Origin: Pedococcus sp031456495 | Lineage (GTDB): Bacteria; Actinomycetota; Actinomycetes; Actinomycetales; Dermatophilaceae | Direction: 5' to 3' | DNA: 64,000 bases | Assembly: GCF_031456495.1 (NCBI RefSeq) | Contig: NZ_JAVDUW010000003.1 | Location: forward strand, 372,001-436,000 | Shown here: in pieces, positions 56,558 to 64,000 of the stretch | Position numbering within the stretch: position 1 is the stretch's first letter | How the letters are laid out: each line of letters starts with the position of its first letter | Translations under genes and position numbers: made by a program | The notes under the pieces: model-generated | The model's input: only the letters and a program-made list of their open reading frames with translations | Databases searched by the model: none | Told to the model about the DNA's origin: nothing

Positions 56558-57552
56558 CCCCGCCGAAGAACCGTGGCGGCGCCGGTGGCGGCCGCCCCCA
56601 GCGCCCCTCGCGAGGGGGGGCGGGCTCCGGCGGCGGTCGTCCCGCCTCCGGCGGCGGCCGTCCCGGAGCGCCGGGGGGCCGCAGCCGCGGCGCCGGGGCG
56701 GGCAGCGGGGGAGGGCCGGTCCCGAAGCGGTCCGACCGCCCCCAGCGCGGCAGCGCCGGCACGACCAAGCGCAGCCAGCCCACGCGCGTCCCGCGCGAGG
56801 CTGCCCGGCCGGACGTCGACGTCCACGACCCCGACGGCATCCGCCTGCAGAAGCTGCTCGCCGCGGCCGGCGTCGGCTCCCGGCGCGTGTGCGAGAACCT
56901 CATCGCCGAGGGGCGGGTGGAGGTCGACGGGCAGGTCGTGACCGAGCTCGGCGTGCGGATCCGCACCGATCAGGTGGTGCACGTCGACGGCACACGGGTC
57001 CAGCTCGACGAGAGCCGGCTCTACTTCGCGTTCAACAAGCCGCTCGGCGTCGTCACGACGATGAACGACGAGCTCGGCCGGATCAACATCGGCGACTACG
57101 TCGGCAACCGCGAGCAGCGGCTGTTCCACGTCGGCCGGCTCGACGCCGACACCGAGGGCCTGCTCATCCTCACCAACGACGGCGACCTCGCCCACCGGCT
57201 GCAGCACCCGCAGTACGGCGTGCTCAAGACCTACCTCGCCCAGATCGCCGGTCCGGTCCCGCGTGACCTCGGCCGGCGGCTGCGCGAGGGCGTCGACCTC
57301 GACGACGGGCCGGCGAGCGTCGACTCGTTCCGCGTCGTGGACTCCCAGCCGGGCCGCGCCCTCGTCGAGGTCGTGCTCCACGAGGGGCGCAAGCACATCG
57401 TGCGCCGCCTGCTCGACGCCGTCGGGCACCCCGTGCTCTCGCTCGTCCGCACGCAGGTCGGCCCGATCCACCTCGGCGACACCAAGCCCGGCAAGATGCG
57501 CAAGCTCAACAGCGACGAGGTCGGCAAGCTCTACGCCGCCGCTGGTCTCTGA
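56554..57552 (+). CDS. rluB: 23S rRNA pseudouridine synthase RluB-like
   Basis: 332 aa. An unusual N-terminal extension of about 85 residues, rich in Gly/Arg/Pro, precedes the S4 domain (IRLQKLLAAAGVGSRRVCENL) and the RsuA/RluB catalytic domain with FHVGRLDADTEGLLILTNDGD, whose first Asp is catalytic. Modifies U2605-type position of 23S rRNA. Fourth gene of the parA operon. Confidence 0.92.
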   Translation: MTPPKNRGGAGGGRPQRPSRGGAGSGGGRPASGGGRPGAPGGRSRGAGAGSGGGPVPKRSDRPQRGSAGTTKRSQPTRVPREAARPDVDVHDPDGIRLQKLLAAAGVGSRRVCENLIAEGRVEVDGQVVTELGVRIRTDQVVHVDGTRVQLDESRLYFAFNKPLGVVTTMNDELGRINIGDYVGNREQRLFHVGRLDADTEGLLILTNDGDLAHRLQHPQYGVLKTYLAQIAGPVPRDLGRRLREGVDLDDGPASVDSFRVVDSQPGRALVEVVLHEGRKHIVRRLLDAVGHPVLSLVRTQVGPIHLGDTKPGKMRKLNSDEVGKLYAAAGL

Positions 57553-57625
57553 CCGGCCGGCCGAGTCGACGGCCGCAGGCGGGCTCGTCCGTGGGCACAC
57601 CCGCCGTGCCCGGAGGCTGCGTCGG

Positions 57626-57631
57626 TAGCCT
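57626..57631 (+). promoter_or_regulatory. -10 of a leaderless tyrA promoter
   Basis: TAGCCT ends 7 nt before the GTG at 57639; no ribosome binding site is seen. Confidence 0.5.
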
Positions 57632-57638
57632 TCGCGTC

Positions 57639-58721
57639 GTGACTCCCTCCGTGCGGATCGTCGGCACCGGCCTCATCGGCACCAGCCTGGGCATCGCCCT
57701 GAGCCGGGCCGGGTATGCCGTGTCGCTGGCAGACCCGTCGCCGACCGCCGTGGCGCTCGCCCGCGACCTCGGCGCGGGGGAGGTGACCGGGCCCGGCACC
57801 CCCGAGCCCAAGGTCGTCGTCGTCGCGGCACCGCCGGACGTGGCGGGTGCCGTCGTCGCGCTGGAGCTCGCCTCGTGGCCCCGGGCCGTGGTGACCGACG
57901 TCGCGTCGGTCAAGGTCGCCGTCCTCGACGACGTCCGCGCGCGGGGCGGGGACGTCACGCGGTACGTCGGCTCGCACCCCATGGCGGGACGGGAGCGGTC
58001 GGGCGCGGTGGCGGCCCGCGGGGACCTCTTCGACGGCCGGGCCTGGGTCGTGGTGCCGCACGCCGAGTCCTCCGCCGACGCCGTGGAGACGGTGCAGGAG
58101 CTGGCGCGCGCCGCCGGCGGGACCGTGTCCACCATGGACCCCGAGGCGCACGACGCGGCCGTCGCGGCGGTGTCGCACGTGCCGCAGGTGGCGGCCTCCC
58201 TGGTGGCGAGCCGGCTGCGCGACCTCGGCGATCCTGCCGTCGCGCTCTCCGGCACCGGGATCCGCGACGTCACGCGGATCGCCGCCAGCGACCCCCAGCT
58301 GTGGACCCAGATCCTCTCCGGCAACGCGACCGCGGTCCGCCACGTCCTCGCCGACCTCCGGGACGAGCTCGACGAGGTCGTCACTGCCCTGACCCGGCTG
58401 AGCGAGGGCGACGCCGTTGGCGCCCGCGAGGTGCTGGCCAGGGTCGTCGCCCACGGCAACGCCGGCCACGCCCGGATCCCCGGCAAGCACGGTGCCGCGC
58501 CCACGGCATACGGCGTCGTGGTCGTGCTGGTCCCGGACCGGCCGGGCGAGCTCGCCCGGCTCCTGCACGACGTCGGCGACGCCGGCGTCAACCTCGAGGA
58601 CCTGCACCTCGAGCACGGCCTGGGGCAGCCGTTCGGGCTCGCGGAGATCTCCGTCCTGCCCGCCGTGGTCGAGCGCCTCGGCGAGGAGCTGCGCGCCCGC
58701 GGCTGGCGGCTGCACGGCTGA
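57639..58721 (+). CDS. tyrA: Prephenate dehydrogenase
   Basis: 360 aa: NAD loop VGTGLIGTSLGIAL, VTDVASVK, the active-site GSHPMAGRERSG, and a C-terminal ACT domain (about 285-360; VVVLVPDRPGELARLLHDVG) that could sense tyrosine. Converts prephenate to 4-hydroxyphenylpyruvate (or arogenate to tyrosine). First gene of a tyrA-cmk-plsC-der run. Confidence 0.92.
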   Translation: MTPSVRIVGTGLIGTSLGIALSRAGYAVSLADPSPTAVALARDLGAGEVTGPGTPEPKVVVVAAPPDVAGAVVALELASWPRAVVTDVASVKVAVLDDVRARGGDVTRYVGSHPMAGRERSGAVAARGDLFDGRAWVVVPHAESSADAVETVQELARAAGGTVSTMDPEAHDAAVAAVSHVPQVAASLVASRLRDLGDPAVALSGTGIRDVTRIAASDPQLWTQILSGNATAVRHVLADLRDELDEVVTALTRLSEGDAVGAREVLARVVAHGNAGHARIPGKHGAAPTAYGVVVVLVPDRPGELARLLHDVGDAGVNLEDLHLEHGLGQPFGLAEISVLPAVVERLGEELRARGWRLHG

Positions 58722-58742
58722 CGGGCACTATTCTCGACGGCC

Positions 58743-59447
58743 ATGAGCAGTGAGCACCTCGTCGTGGCCGTCGACGGGCCGTCCGGCTCGGGCAAGTCGA
58801 GCGTCTCGCGCGCGGCAGCCACTCGGCTGGGGGTGGGCTACCTCGACACGGGCGCCATGTACCGCGCGGTGACCTGGTGGTGCCTGGAGGAGGGCGTCGA
58901 CCTCGACGACCGCGACGCGGTCGCGCAGGCCGCCCGTGAGATCCCGCTGGTGATGGGCACCGAGCCGGCGCACGCCAGCGTCCAGGTCAGCGGGCGTGAG
59001 ATCGAGGACGCCATCCGAACGACCAGGGTGTCCGAGGCCGTCTCGAAGGTCGCCACGAACACGCAGGTGCGCCCCGTCCTGCAGCAGCTGCAGCGCGACC
59101 TCATGGACGAGATCGCGACGCGCACCGGGGGAGTGGTGGCCGAGGGGCGGGACATCACCACGGTCGTGGCTCCCGACGCCGACGTCCGGGTGCTGCTCAC
59201 CGCGAGCGTCGAGGCGCGCCTGCGCCGCCGCTCCAGGGAGCTGCACGGGGGCGACGACGCGGCGGCCGTGGCGGCGACCCGCGACCAGATCGTGCGCCGC
59301 GACGAGGACGACTCCACGGTCTCCGACTTCATGGAGGCGGCGGACGGCGTGACCCTGCTCGACACCTCCGACCTGGACTTCGAGCAGAGCGTGGACGCCC
59401 TCGTCGAGCTCGTCCGCTCGCACGCGCCGGCCAAGGTCCGCGGGTGA
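58743..59447 (+). CDS. cmk: Cytidylate kinase
   Basis: 234 aa: P-loop VAVDGPSGSGKSSVSRAAA, LDTGAMYRAVTWWCLEEGVDLDD, VVAEGRDITTVVAPDA, and a C-terminal region with RDEDDSTVSDFMEAADGV. Phosphorylates CMP/dCMP. TATTCT ends 8 nt before the ATG. Stop overlaps the plsC GTG. Confidence 0.95.
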   Translation: MSSEHLVVAVDGPSGSGKSSVSRAAATRLGVGYLDTGAMYRAVTWWCLEEGVDLDDRDAVAQAAREIPLVMGTEPAHASVQVSGREIEDAIRTTRVSEAVSKVATNTQVRPVLQQLQRDLMDEIATRTGGVVAEGRDITTVVAPDADVRVLLTASVEARLRRRSRELHGGDDAAAVAATRDQIVRRDEDDSTVSDFMEAADGVTLLDTSDLDFEQSVDALVELVRSHAPAKVRG

Positions 59448-60145
59448 CGGAGCCGCCCCGCACGGCCCCGGCGCCCGGAGCGGTGCAGGTGCCGGCGCCC
59501 TGGCGGGTCAGGGTCAACACGGTCATCGGCTGGCCGCTGTTCCACGCGTTGTACCGGCTGTCGGTGATCGGCCGGAACCGGGTGCCGCGCACGGGACCGG
59601 TCGTGTTTGTCGGCAACCACGTGGGGTTCCTCGACGGCCCGATGCTGCCGGGCGTCGCGCCGCGCCCGACGTGCGTGCTCGTGAAGCGGGAGATGTTCCG
59701 GGGGCTGCTCGGGCGCTTCCTGCGGTTCATCGGCCACATCCCCGTGACCCGCGGCTCCGGCGACCGGGCGGCCCTCAGCGCGGCCGTCGCGGTCCTGCAC
59801 TCCGGCGGTGCGGTCGGGATCTTCCCCGAGGGGACCCGCGGACGCGGTGACGTCGCCGCCGTCCAGCAGGGTGCCGCCTGGCTGGCGCAGCAGGGTGGGG
59901 CGGTGGTCGTGCCCGTGGCCTTCCTCGGGACGCGGGTCGCCGGTGCCTCGAGGAACTCCGTCCCGCGGCTGCGCAGCAGGGTGGTCGTCGAGTTCGGCCA
60001 CCCGGTGACGCTCTCCGCGGACCCCTCCCTGACCGGGCGCCAGCGGCTTGTCGTCGCCACCGAGCAGGTCCGCGACGCCCTCGCCACGCACGTGCGGGAA
60101 TCCCAGGCACGCCACCAGGTGTTCCTCCCCGGGGACGAGGGCTGA
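59444..60145 (+). CDS. 1-acylglycerol-3-phosphate acyltransferase (PlsC-like)
   Basis: 233 aa: FVGNHVGFLDGPML contains the H-x4-D catalytic motif; FPEGTRGRGDVAAVQQGAAWLA carries the acyl-acceptor glycine-rich motif. Makes phosphatidic acid or acylates a related glycerolipid. The cmk-plsC-der arrangement is widespread in actinobacteria (in some the acyltransferase is fused to cmk). Confidence 0.9.
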   Translation: MTEPPRTAPAPGAVQVPAPWRVRVNTVIGWPLFHALYRLSVIGRNRVPRTGPVVFVGNHVGFLDGPMLPGVAPRPTCVLVKREMFRGLLGRFLRFIGHIPVTRGSGDRAALSAAVAVLHSGGAVGIFPEGTRGRGDVAAVQQGAAWLAQQGGAVVVPVAFLGTRVAGASRNSVPRLRSRVVVEFGHPVTLSADPSLTGRQRLVVATEQVRDALATHVRESQARHQVFLPGDEG

Positions 60146-60340
60146 CCGCCCGTCCCCGCGCCCGCGCGCGACTGCCTGTGCGCCCGGCTCAGGCTGGGTC
60201 GCACGCCCGGCCGGCCCCGGTCGCACGGCCCGCCCCGGTCGACGTGTCCGGGGCACCCGCCGACATGCGAGACAATGGGCGCCGGCCCCACGGCATACCT
60301 GCGCCGCGGCGGCCCCACCACGACTCCCCGAGGACCCGCT

Positions 60341-61798
60341 GTGACCGAGCACCTGACCGACGACTCCACCGTCGAGCGCGCCCTGCGCGCCGGCCTGGAG
60401 GAGTTCGACCTGAGCGACGAGGACCGCGCCCTCGTCGACGGCGAGCTCGACGACGACGGGTACGCCCGTGAGGAGGGTCCGCGCCCGGTCGTCGCCGTCG
60501 TCGGCCGCCCGAACGTCGGCAAGTCGACCCTCGTCAACCGCATCCTCGGCCGCCGCGAGGCCGTCGTCGAGGACGTCCCCGGCGTGACCCGCGACCGCGT
60601 CGCGTACGACGCCGACTGGGCCGGTCGCCGGTTCACCCTCGTCGACACCGGCGGCTGGGAGATCGACGCCACCGGCATCCACCTGCGGGTCGCCGAGCAG
60701 GCCGAGGTCGCGGTCGAGCTGGCCGATGTCGTCATGTTCGTCGTCGACGCCACCGTCGGCGCCACCGACGACGACGAGGCCGTGGTGAAGCTGCTGCGCC
60801 GCTCCGGCAAGCCCGTCGTCCTCGTCGCCAACAAGGTCGACGACCAGCGCACGGAGGCCGACGCCGCCGCGCTGTGGAACCTCGGGCTCGGCCAGCCGTG
60901 GCCGGTGTCCGCGCTGCACGGCCGGGGGAGCGGTGACGCCCTCGACGCCGTCCTCGAGGTCCTCCCGGCGGTGTCCGGTGTGGGCGGCGCCTACGAGCGC
61001 GGTGGCCCGCGCCGCGTGGCCCTCATCGGCCGCCCGAACGTCGGCAAGTCCTCGCTGCTCAACAAGCTCGCCGGCTCCGAGCGCGTCGTCGTCGACAACG
61101 TCGCCGGCACCACCCGCGACCCGGTCGACGAGCTGATCGAGCTCGGTGGCAAGACCTGGCGGTTCGTCGACACGGCCGGCATCCGCCGCCGCGTGCACCA
61201 GACCCGGGGCGCCGACTTCTACGCCTCGCTGCGCACCCAGACCGCGCTGGAGAAGGCCGAGGTCGCCGTCGTCCTCATCGACGCCGAGCAGAGCATCGCC
61301 GAGCAGGACATCCGCGTCGTCCAGCAGGTCATCGACGCGGGCCGTGCGCTCGTCGTCGCCTACAACAAGTGGGACCTGCTCGACGAGGAGCGCCGCTACT
61401 ACCTCGAGCGGGAGATCGAGCGCGAGCTCGTGCAGATCCCGTGGGCGCCCCGCGTCAACATCTCGGCCAAGACCGGCCGCGCCGTCGAGCGGCTCGTCCC
61501 GGCGATCGAGAAGGCGCTGGACTCCTGGGACACCCGCGTCCCCACGGGTCGGCTCAACGCCTTCCTCGGCGAGGTCGTGGCCGCCCACCCGCACCCGGTG
61601 CGTGGCGGCAAGCAGCCGCGCATCCTGTTCGCGACCCAGGCCTCGACCCGTCCGCCGCGGTTCGTGCTCTTCGCGTCCGGGTTCATGGAGGCCGGGTACC
61701 GCCGGTTCGTCGAGCGCCGCCTGCGCGAGGAGTTCGGCTTCGAGGGCACGCCGATCGAGGTGTCCGTCCGGGTGCGCGAGAAGCGCAAGCGCCGGTAG
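60341..61798 (+). CDS. der: Ribosome biogenesis GTPase Der
   Basis: 485 aa with two tandem GTPase domains (G1 motifs GRPNVGKSTLV near residue 54 and GRPNVGKSSLL near 230) and a C-terminal KH-like domain (RILFATQASTRPPRF). An acidic extension of about 45 residues (TEHLTDDSTVERALRAG...) precedes the first domain. Needed for 50S assembly. GTG at 60341; a GACAAT -10 candidate lies at 60271-60276. The 195-bp gap upstream holds a GTCGCACG direct repeat and no gene. Confidence 0.95.
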   Translation: MTEHLTDDSTVERALRAGLEEFDLSDEDRALVDGELDDDGYAREEGPRPVVAVVGRPNVGKSTLVNRILGRREAVVEDVPGVTRDRVAYDADWAGRRFTLVDTGGWEIDATGIHLRVAEQAEVAVELADVVMFVVDATVGATDDDEAVVKLLRRSGKPVVLVANKVDDQRTEADAAALWNLGLGQPWPVSALHGRGSGDALDAVLEVLPAVSGVGGAYERGGPRRVALIGRPNVGKSSLLNKLAGSERVVVDNVAGTTRDPVDELIELGGKTWRFVDTAGIRRRVHQTRGADFYASLRTQTALEKAEVAVVLIDAEQSIAEQDIRVVQQVIDAGRALVVAYNKWDLLDEERRYYLEREIERELVQIPWAPRVNISAKTGRAVERLVPAIEKALDSWDTRVPTGRLNAFLGEVVAAHPHPVRGGKQPRILFATQASTRPPRFVLFASGFMEAGYRRFVERRLREEFGFEGTPIEVSVRVREKRKRR

Positions 61799-61840
61799 CG
61801 AGGGCGGCCCGCGACGTCGGGCTCGCGTGCGGCACACCGA

Positions 61841-61895
61841 TTTCAAGCGGCGGTATGCCGTGCGCTAAGGTTTCGTTCGCTCCGCAAGGGGCGAA
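61841..61895 (+). promoter_or_regulatory. tRNA-Pro promoter and leader hairpin
   Basis: TTCAAG (61842-61847) and TAAGGT (61866-61871) are 18 bp apart, with a GTATGCC word in the spacer. The leader holds TTCGCTCC-GCAA-GGGGCGAA (61876-61895), a hairpin with a GCAA tetraloop like the one before tRNA-Val. Confidence 0.6.
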
Positions 61896-61900
61896 TGCCA

Positions 61901-61977
<77 letters not shown>

Positions 61978-61979
61978 AC

Positions 61980-62013
61980 CGGGGCCTGACCTGTGACCAC
62001 AGGTCAGGCCCCG
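61980..62013 (+). terminator. Terminator after tRNA-Pro
   Basis: A 16-base arm (61980-61995) is the perfect complement of 61998-62013, followed by TTGT. The strongest classical terminator in the window. The remaining bases to 62105 hold no feature I can identify. Confidence 0.88.
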
Positions 62014-62105
62014 TTGTCGTGCCCGGCCCCGGTGGCCGTTCACGAAATTCTCCGGACCGGGTCCGAGCCATCTGGCCGGGCGCCTGGCGCGCGGATCAGG
62101 TCGGC

Positions 62106-62837
62106 TCAGGTGACAGACAGAGCCAGGTCGGGAGTCGAGGCCTCCTCACGCTGACCGTGCGGCCCGGTGGGGTGGGCGCCCTTGGCGAGCAGCCACAGGC
62201 CCAGGACGAGCTCGAACGGCACGTAGGGCGCGTACAGGACCCGGCTCGGTTCAAGGTCCCGGTTCCAGAGGAGTGCCACGGTGGCGACGAGGACGAGGGG
62301 CACCGCGAGAAGCCCCCACAGGCCCAGCACGCGCGGGACGATCCTCGACCGGTACAGCAGGCCGTACCACAGCATCGCCCCGACGCAGAAGAACAGCATG
62401 TCGATGTCGCCCGCGTGCTGACTGAGGCTGAGAGCGAGCGAGCCGGACGACTGCCCGGGCGACGCGATCGCCACGTCCGTAGCACCCGCCTCCTGGCTCA
62501 AGCTCAGCAGGACCGCCAGCCCCACGGTCTTGACCGTGAGGAAGACCGCCTCGCAGGTCCACAGGACGAGGGCGACCAGGGACAGGGCGCGGTCCAGCTG
62601 CCTGAGGACGAGGTAGAGCAAGGCGCTCATCACCAGGATGCCGATGCTGGTGAGCAGCTCGAGCACCACCGTCGTGCGCATCCGGTTCGGGTTGCTCGCC
62701 AGCCTGCTCAGGACGTCGGAGGCACGGCCGTCGAGCAGCGGCGCCGAGAGCAGACCGGCTGCCAGGCTGGTGGCGAACTGGAACACGAAGGCTGCTCCGA
62801 GGTATCGGGGCGTGCGATCTGTGGCCACGACCGACAT
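62106..62837 (-). CDS. DUF4386-like membrane protein
   Basis: 243 aa with about six helices: YLGAAFVFQFATSLAAGLLS, TTVVLELLTSIGILVMSALLYLVLR, MLFFCVGAMLWYGLLYRSRIVPRVLG and LWGLLAVPLVLVATVALLW. Pattern and size fit the DUF4386 family of unknown function. GGAGGTGA precedes the ATG; it lies 4 nt after the upstream membrane gene, in one operon. Confidence 0.75.
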   Translation of the reverse strand: MSVVATDRTPRYLGAAFVFQFATSLAAGLLSAPLLDGRASDVLSRLASNPNRMRTTVVLELLTSIGILVMSALLYLVLRQLDRALSLVALVLWTCEAVFLTVKTVGLAVLLSLSQEAGATDVAIASPGQSSGSLALSLSQHAGDIDMLFFCVGAMLWYGLLYRSRIVPRVLGLWGLLAVPLVLVATVALLWNRDLEPSRVLYAPYVPFELVLGLWLLAKGAHPTGPHGQREEASTPDLALSVT

Positions 62838-62841
62838 CTCG

Positions 62842-63351
62842 TCACCTCCCCGTTGTCGTTTCGTGCTCGGCCACCTCGAGGTCGAGCTGGTTCTGTCCTG
62901 TGTGTCGCCACTGCCCCCCGCGGGGCGTCGGGAGGCTGTCGGTCACCGTCGGCCAGGTCCAGGCCTGGTATGCGATCGCGACCAGGAGCGTGACCTCGAT
63001 GACGCTGCCCACGACGAAGTAGGTCCACTCGCCCACCGCGCTCGCGGCGATGGTGACGGCGTAGATCGCTGCCACGGCGATGTTCGCGGCGCGGGTCACC
63101 CTCGCCGGCATGACCAGGCTCAGGAGCAGCATCAGGCTCGGCACGGCGACGTAAAGGATCACGCCCAGGAGGTAGCCCTGTCCGATCGTGAAGGCGGCCA
63201 CCTTGCCCGCCTCGAGGTCGGCGCGCACGTCCTTGCGGTACAGGCTGAAGAGGTCCACGCACACGAAGAGGAAGAGCATGGACGTCCACGATGCTGCGAT
63301 CGTGAGCCGTGGGTCGACCCGGTGGTCGAGGTAGTGGGTCGTCGTCGGCAT
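62842..63351 (-). CDS. Small membrane protein (DUF6326-like)
   Basis: 169 aa with four helices: LTIAASWTSMLFLFVCVDLFSLYR, FTIGQGYLLGVILYVAVPSLMLLL, NIAVAAIYAVTIAASAVGEW and VVGSVIEVTLLVAIAYQAW. A charged loop (RKDVRADLEAGKVAAF) follows the first helix. GGAGGTCACC before the ATG. First of a two-gene operon with the DUF4386-like gene, downstream of a MarR gene; function unknown. Confidence 0.7.
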   Translation of the reverse strand: MPTTTHYLDHRVDPRLTIAASWTSMLFLFVCVDLFSLYRKDVRADLEAGKVAAFTIGQGYLLGVILYVAVPSLMLLLSLVMPARVTRAANIAVAAIYAVTIAASAVGEWTYFVVGSVIEVTLLVAIAYQAWTWPTVTDSLPTPRGGQWRHTGQNQLDLEVAEHETTTGR

Positions 63352-63628
63352 GGTGACCTCCAGCTGCGGTGTGCCGGGCGACGCGGCGCGTCTGCGTGCG
63401 GCCTCATCCGCTTCCACCCCGAGCCTTTCGGCGGGTCGGTGGTGCCGACAGGGGAGAAGGTCCTCGGGCCCTGCCCGCCCCGGCGGGATCGGCGACAGCA
63501 CCTGCAGGCCATGGCCGCGATCGATGCTCGGGCTCGCTGCGCTGCAGTGACGAGTCGCCGACCAGGCGGGCAGCGCGTCCGCGAACCCGATGTGGCCACG
63601 GTGACGAGCGCACCCGGCATACCGGGCC
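63352..63628. other. 277-bp gap between MarR and membrane-protein genes
   Basis: No convincing gene on either strand. It must hold the promoter of the two-gene membrane operon unless that is read from marR. A GGCATAC word within CCCGGCATACCGGG lies at 63613-63626, directly after the marR stop, and may act as a small hairpin. Confidence 0.4.
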
Positions 63629-64000
63629 TCAGCCCTCGTAGTGGGCGAGCCAACTTGTGAGGATGCGCTCCAGGTCGTCCCGATCGGTGGGGGAGAGCGC
63701 CTCCAGGATGCGCTGCTCGTTGGCGAGGTGTGCCGCGATGGCGTCGTCCACGAGCGCGCGGCCCTGCTGGGTGAGGGCGACGACGCGACCACGGCGGTCG
63801 CCGGTGGCGGCGCGACGGGTCACGAGGCCGGCGGCCTCGAGGCGGTCCAGACGCTTGGTCATCCCGCCTGTGGTCACCATCGTGTGCCGGGCGAGCTCGC
63901 CGGGAGCCAGCTCGAACGGGTCACCCGAGCGGCGCAGCGACGCCAGCACGTCGAAGTCGCCCTCGCCCAGCCCGAACCGCCGGTAGACGGGGAGGAGCTC
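63629..64000 (-). CDS. MarR-family transcriptional regulator, N-terminus missing
   Basis: The last 124 codons are present; the start is beyond the right edge. Winged helix with ELARHTMVTTGGMTKRLDRLEAAGLVTRR, wing GDRRGRVVALTQQGRALV, and the C-terminal dimerisation helix LERILTSWLAHYEG. It may control the small membrane-protein operon just downstream on the same strand. Confidence 0.9.
   Translation of the reverse strand, partial: ELLPVYRRFGLGEGDFDVLASLRRSGDPFELAPGELARHTMVTTGGMTKRLDRLEAAGLVTRRAATGDRRGRVVALTQQGRALVDDAIAAHLANEQRILEALSPTDRDDLERILTSWLAHYEG

Noticed and set aside
58838..61846. A 1002-codon minus-strand frame opposite cmk, plsC and der
   Set aside because: Same GC-driven artefact over three certain genes; no start signal and no recognisable domain.
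63458..63472. A GGTCCTCGGGCCCT sequence resembling a third DosR box
   Set aside because: Only about half of the 14 core positions match the DosR consensus, and its distance to the nearest start (about 115 bp) differs from the other two.
63629..64000. The MarR gene at the right edge as the repressor of the operator at 7425-7448
   Set aside because: It lies 56 kb away and the same operator sequence is not seen near it; its more likely target is the adjacent membrane-protein operon.

Overview
The window is a very GC-rich (about 70% or more), densely packed chromosomal segment of an actinobacterium. Gene content and order are those of core actinobacterial chromosomes (phosphatidylinositol-mannoside genes, a DevR/DosR-type regulator, FabG4/FadE5-type lipid genes, thrS-to-hisS and xerD-to-der blocks in an order known from Mycobacterium). 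Overall style suggests a member of the Micrococcales such as Intrasporangiaceae; that family assignment is an inference. About 95% of the bases are coding. I see no prophage, insertion sequence, CRISPR array or rRNA gene.

Region 1 (1-5520) is a hypoxia/dormancy-type locus: the end of a DevS-like sensor kinase, a tandem universal stress protein, a DevR/DosR response regulator, a second universal stress protein with a coupled flavin/pyridoxamine-oxidase-fold protein on the other strand, and a second such protein coupled to an acetyl-CoA hydrolase/CoA-transferase. Two sequences closely resembling the DosR box of mycobacteria sit at nearly the same distance (about 43-45 bp) from two start codons. 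Region 2 (5622-8671) has a luciferase-like monooxygenase plus FMN reductase pair behind a perfect inverted repeat, and a CapA-like lipoprotein.

Region 3 (8707-15146) holds pabB-pabC, a PGPGW membrane protein, tRNA-Val(CAC), a MOSC-like protein, and an oxidoreductase/methyltransferase pair matching the enzymes that make 10-methyl branched (tuberculostearic-type) fatty acids. Region 4 (15186-21360) is a lipid cluster: FadE5-like acyl-CoA dehydrogenase and TetR regulator diverging from thiolase, FabG4-like reductase and MaoC dehydratase around a 33-bp palindrome. Region 5 (21391-29555) mixes four GNAT acetyltransferases, thrS, an AP4A-phosphorylase-like HIT protein and an HTTM/DCC membrane module.

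Region 6 (29569-45601) is housekeeping: pgsA-patA-pimA, a Mn2+ exporter under a yybP-ykoY riboswitch, pdxS/pdxT, yebC, ruvCAB behind a LexA box, yajC-secD-secF, apt and rel. Region 7 (45689-52964) has a cyclophilin-DUF349-PaiB-membrane protein operon on the minus strand, then a metallo-hydrolase, hisS and malQ. Region 8 (52984-61977) is xerD, parA-scpA-scpB-rluB, tyrA-cmk-plsC-der and tRNA-Pro(GGG). The end (62106-64000) has two small membrane proteins and the C-terminal part of a MarR regulator.

Two genome-style signals run through everything. First, at least fifteen genes have a TANNNT -10 hexamer ending 6-8 nt before the start codon, as expected for leaderless mRNAs, often as tight back-to-back promoters. 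Second, the heptamer GTATGCC/GGCATAC occurs 45 times by hand count, on both strands, in several reading frames and preferentially in promoters.
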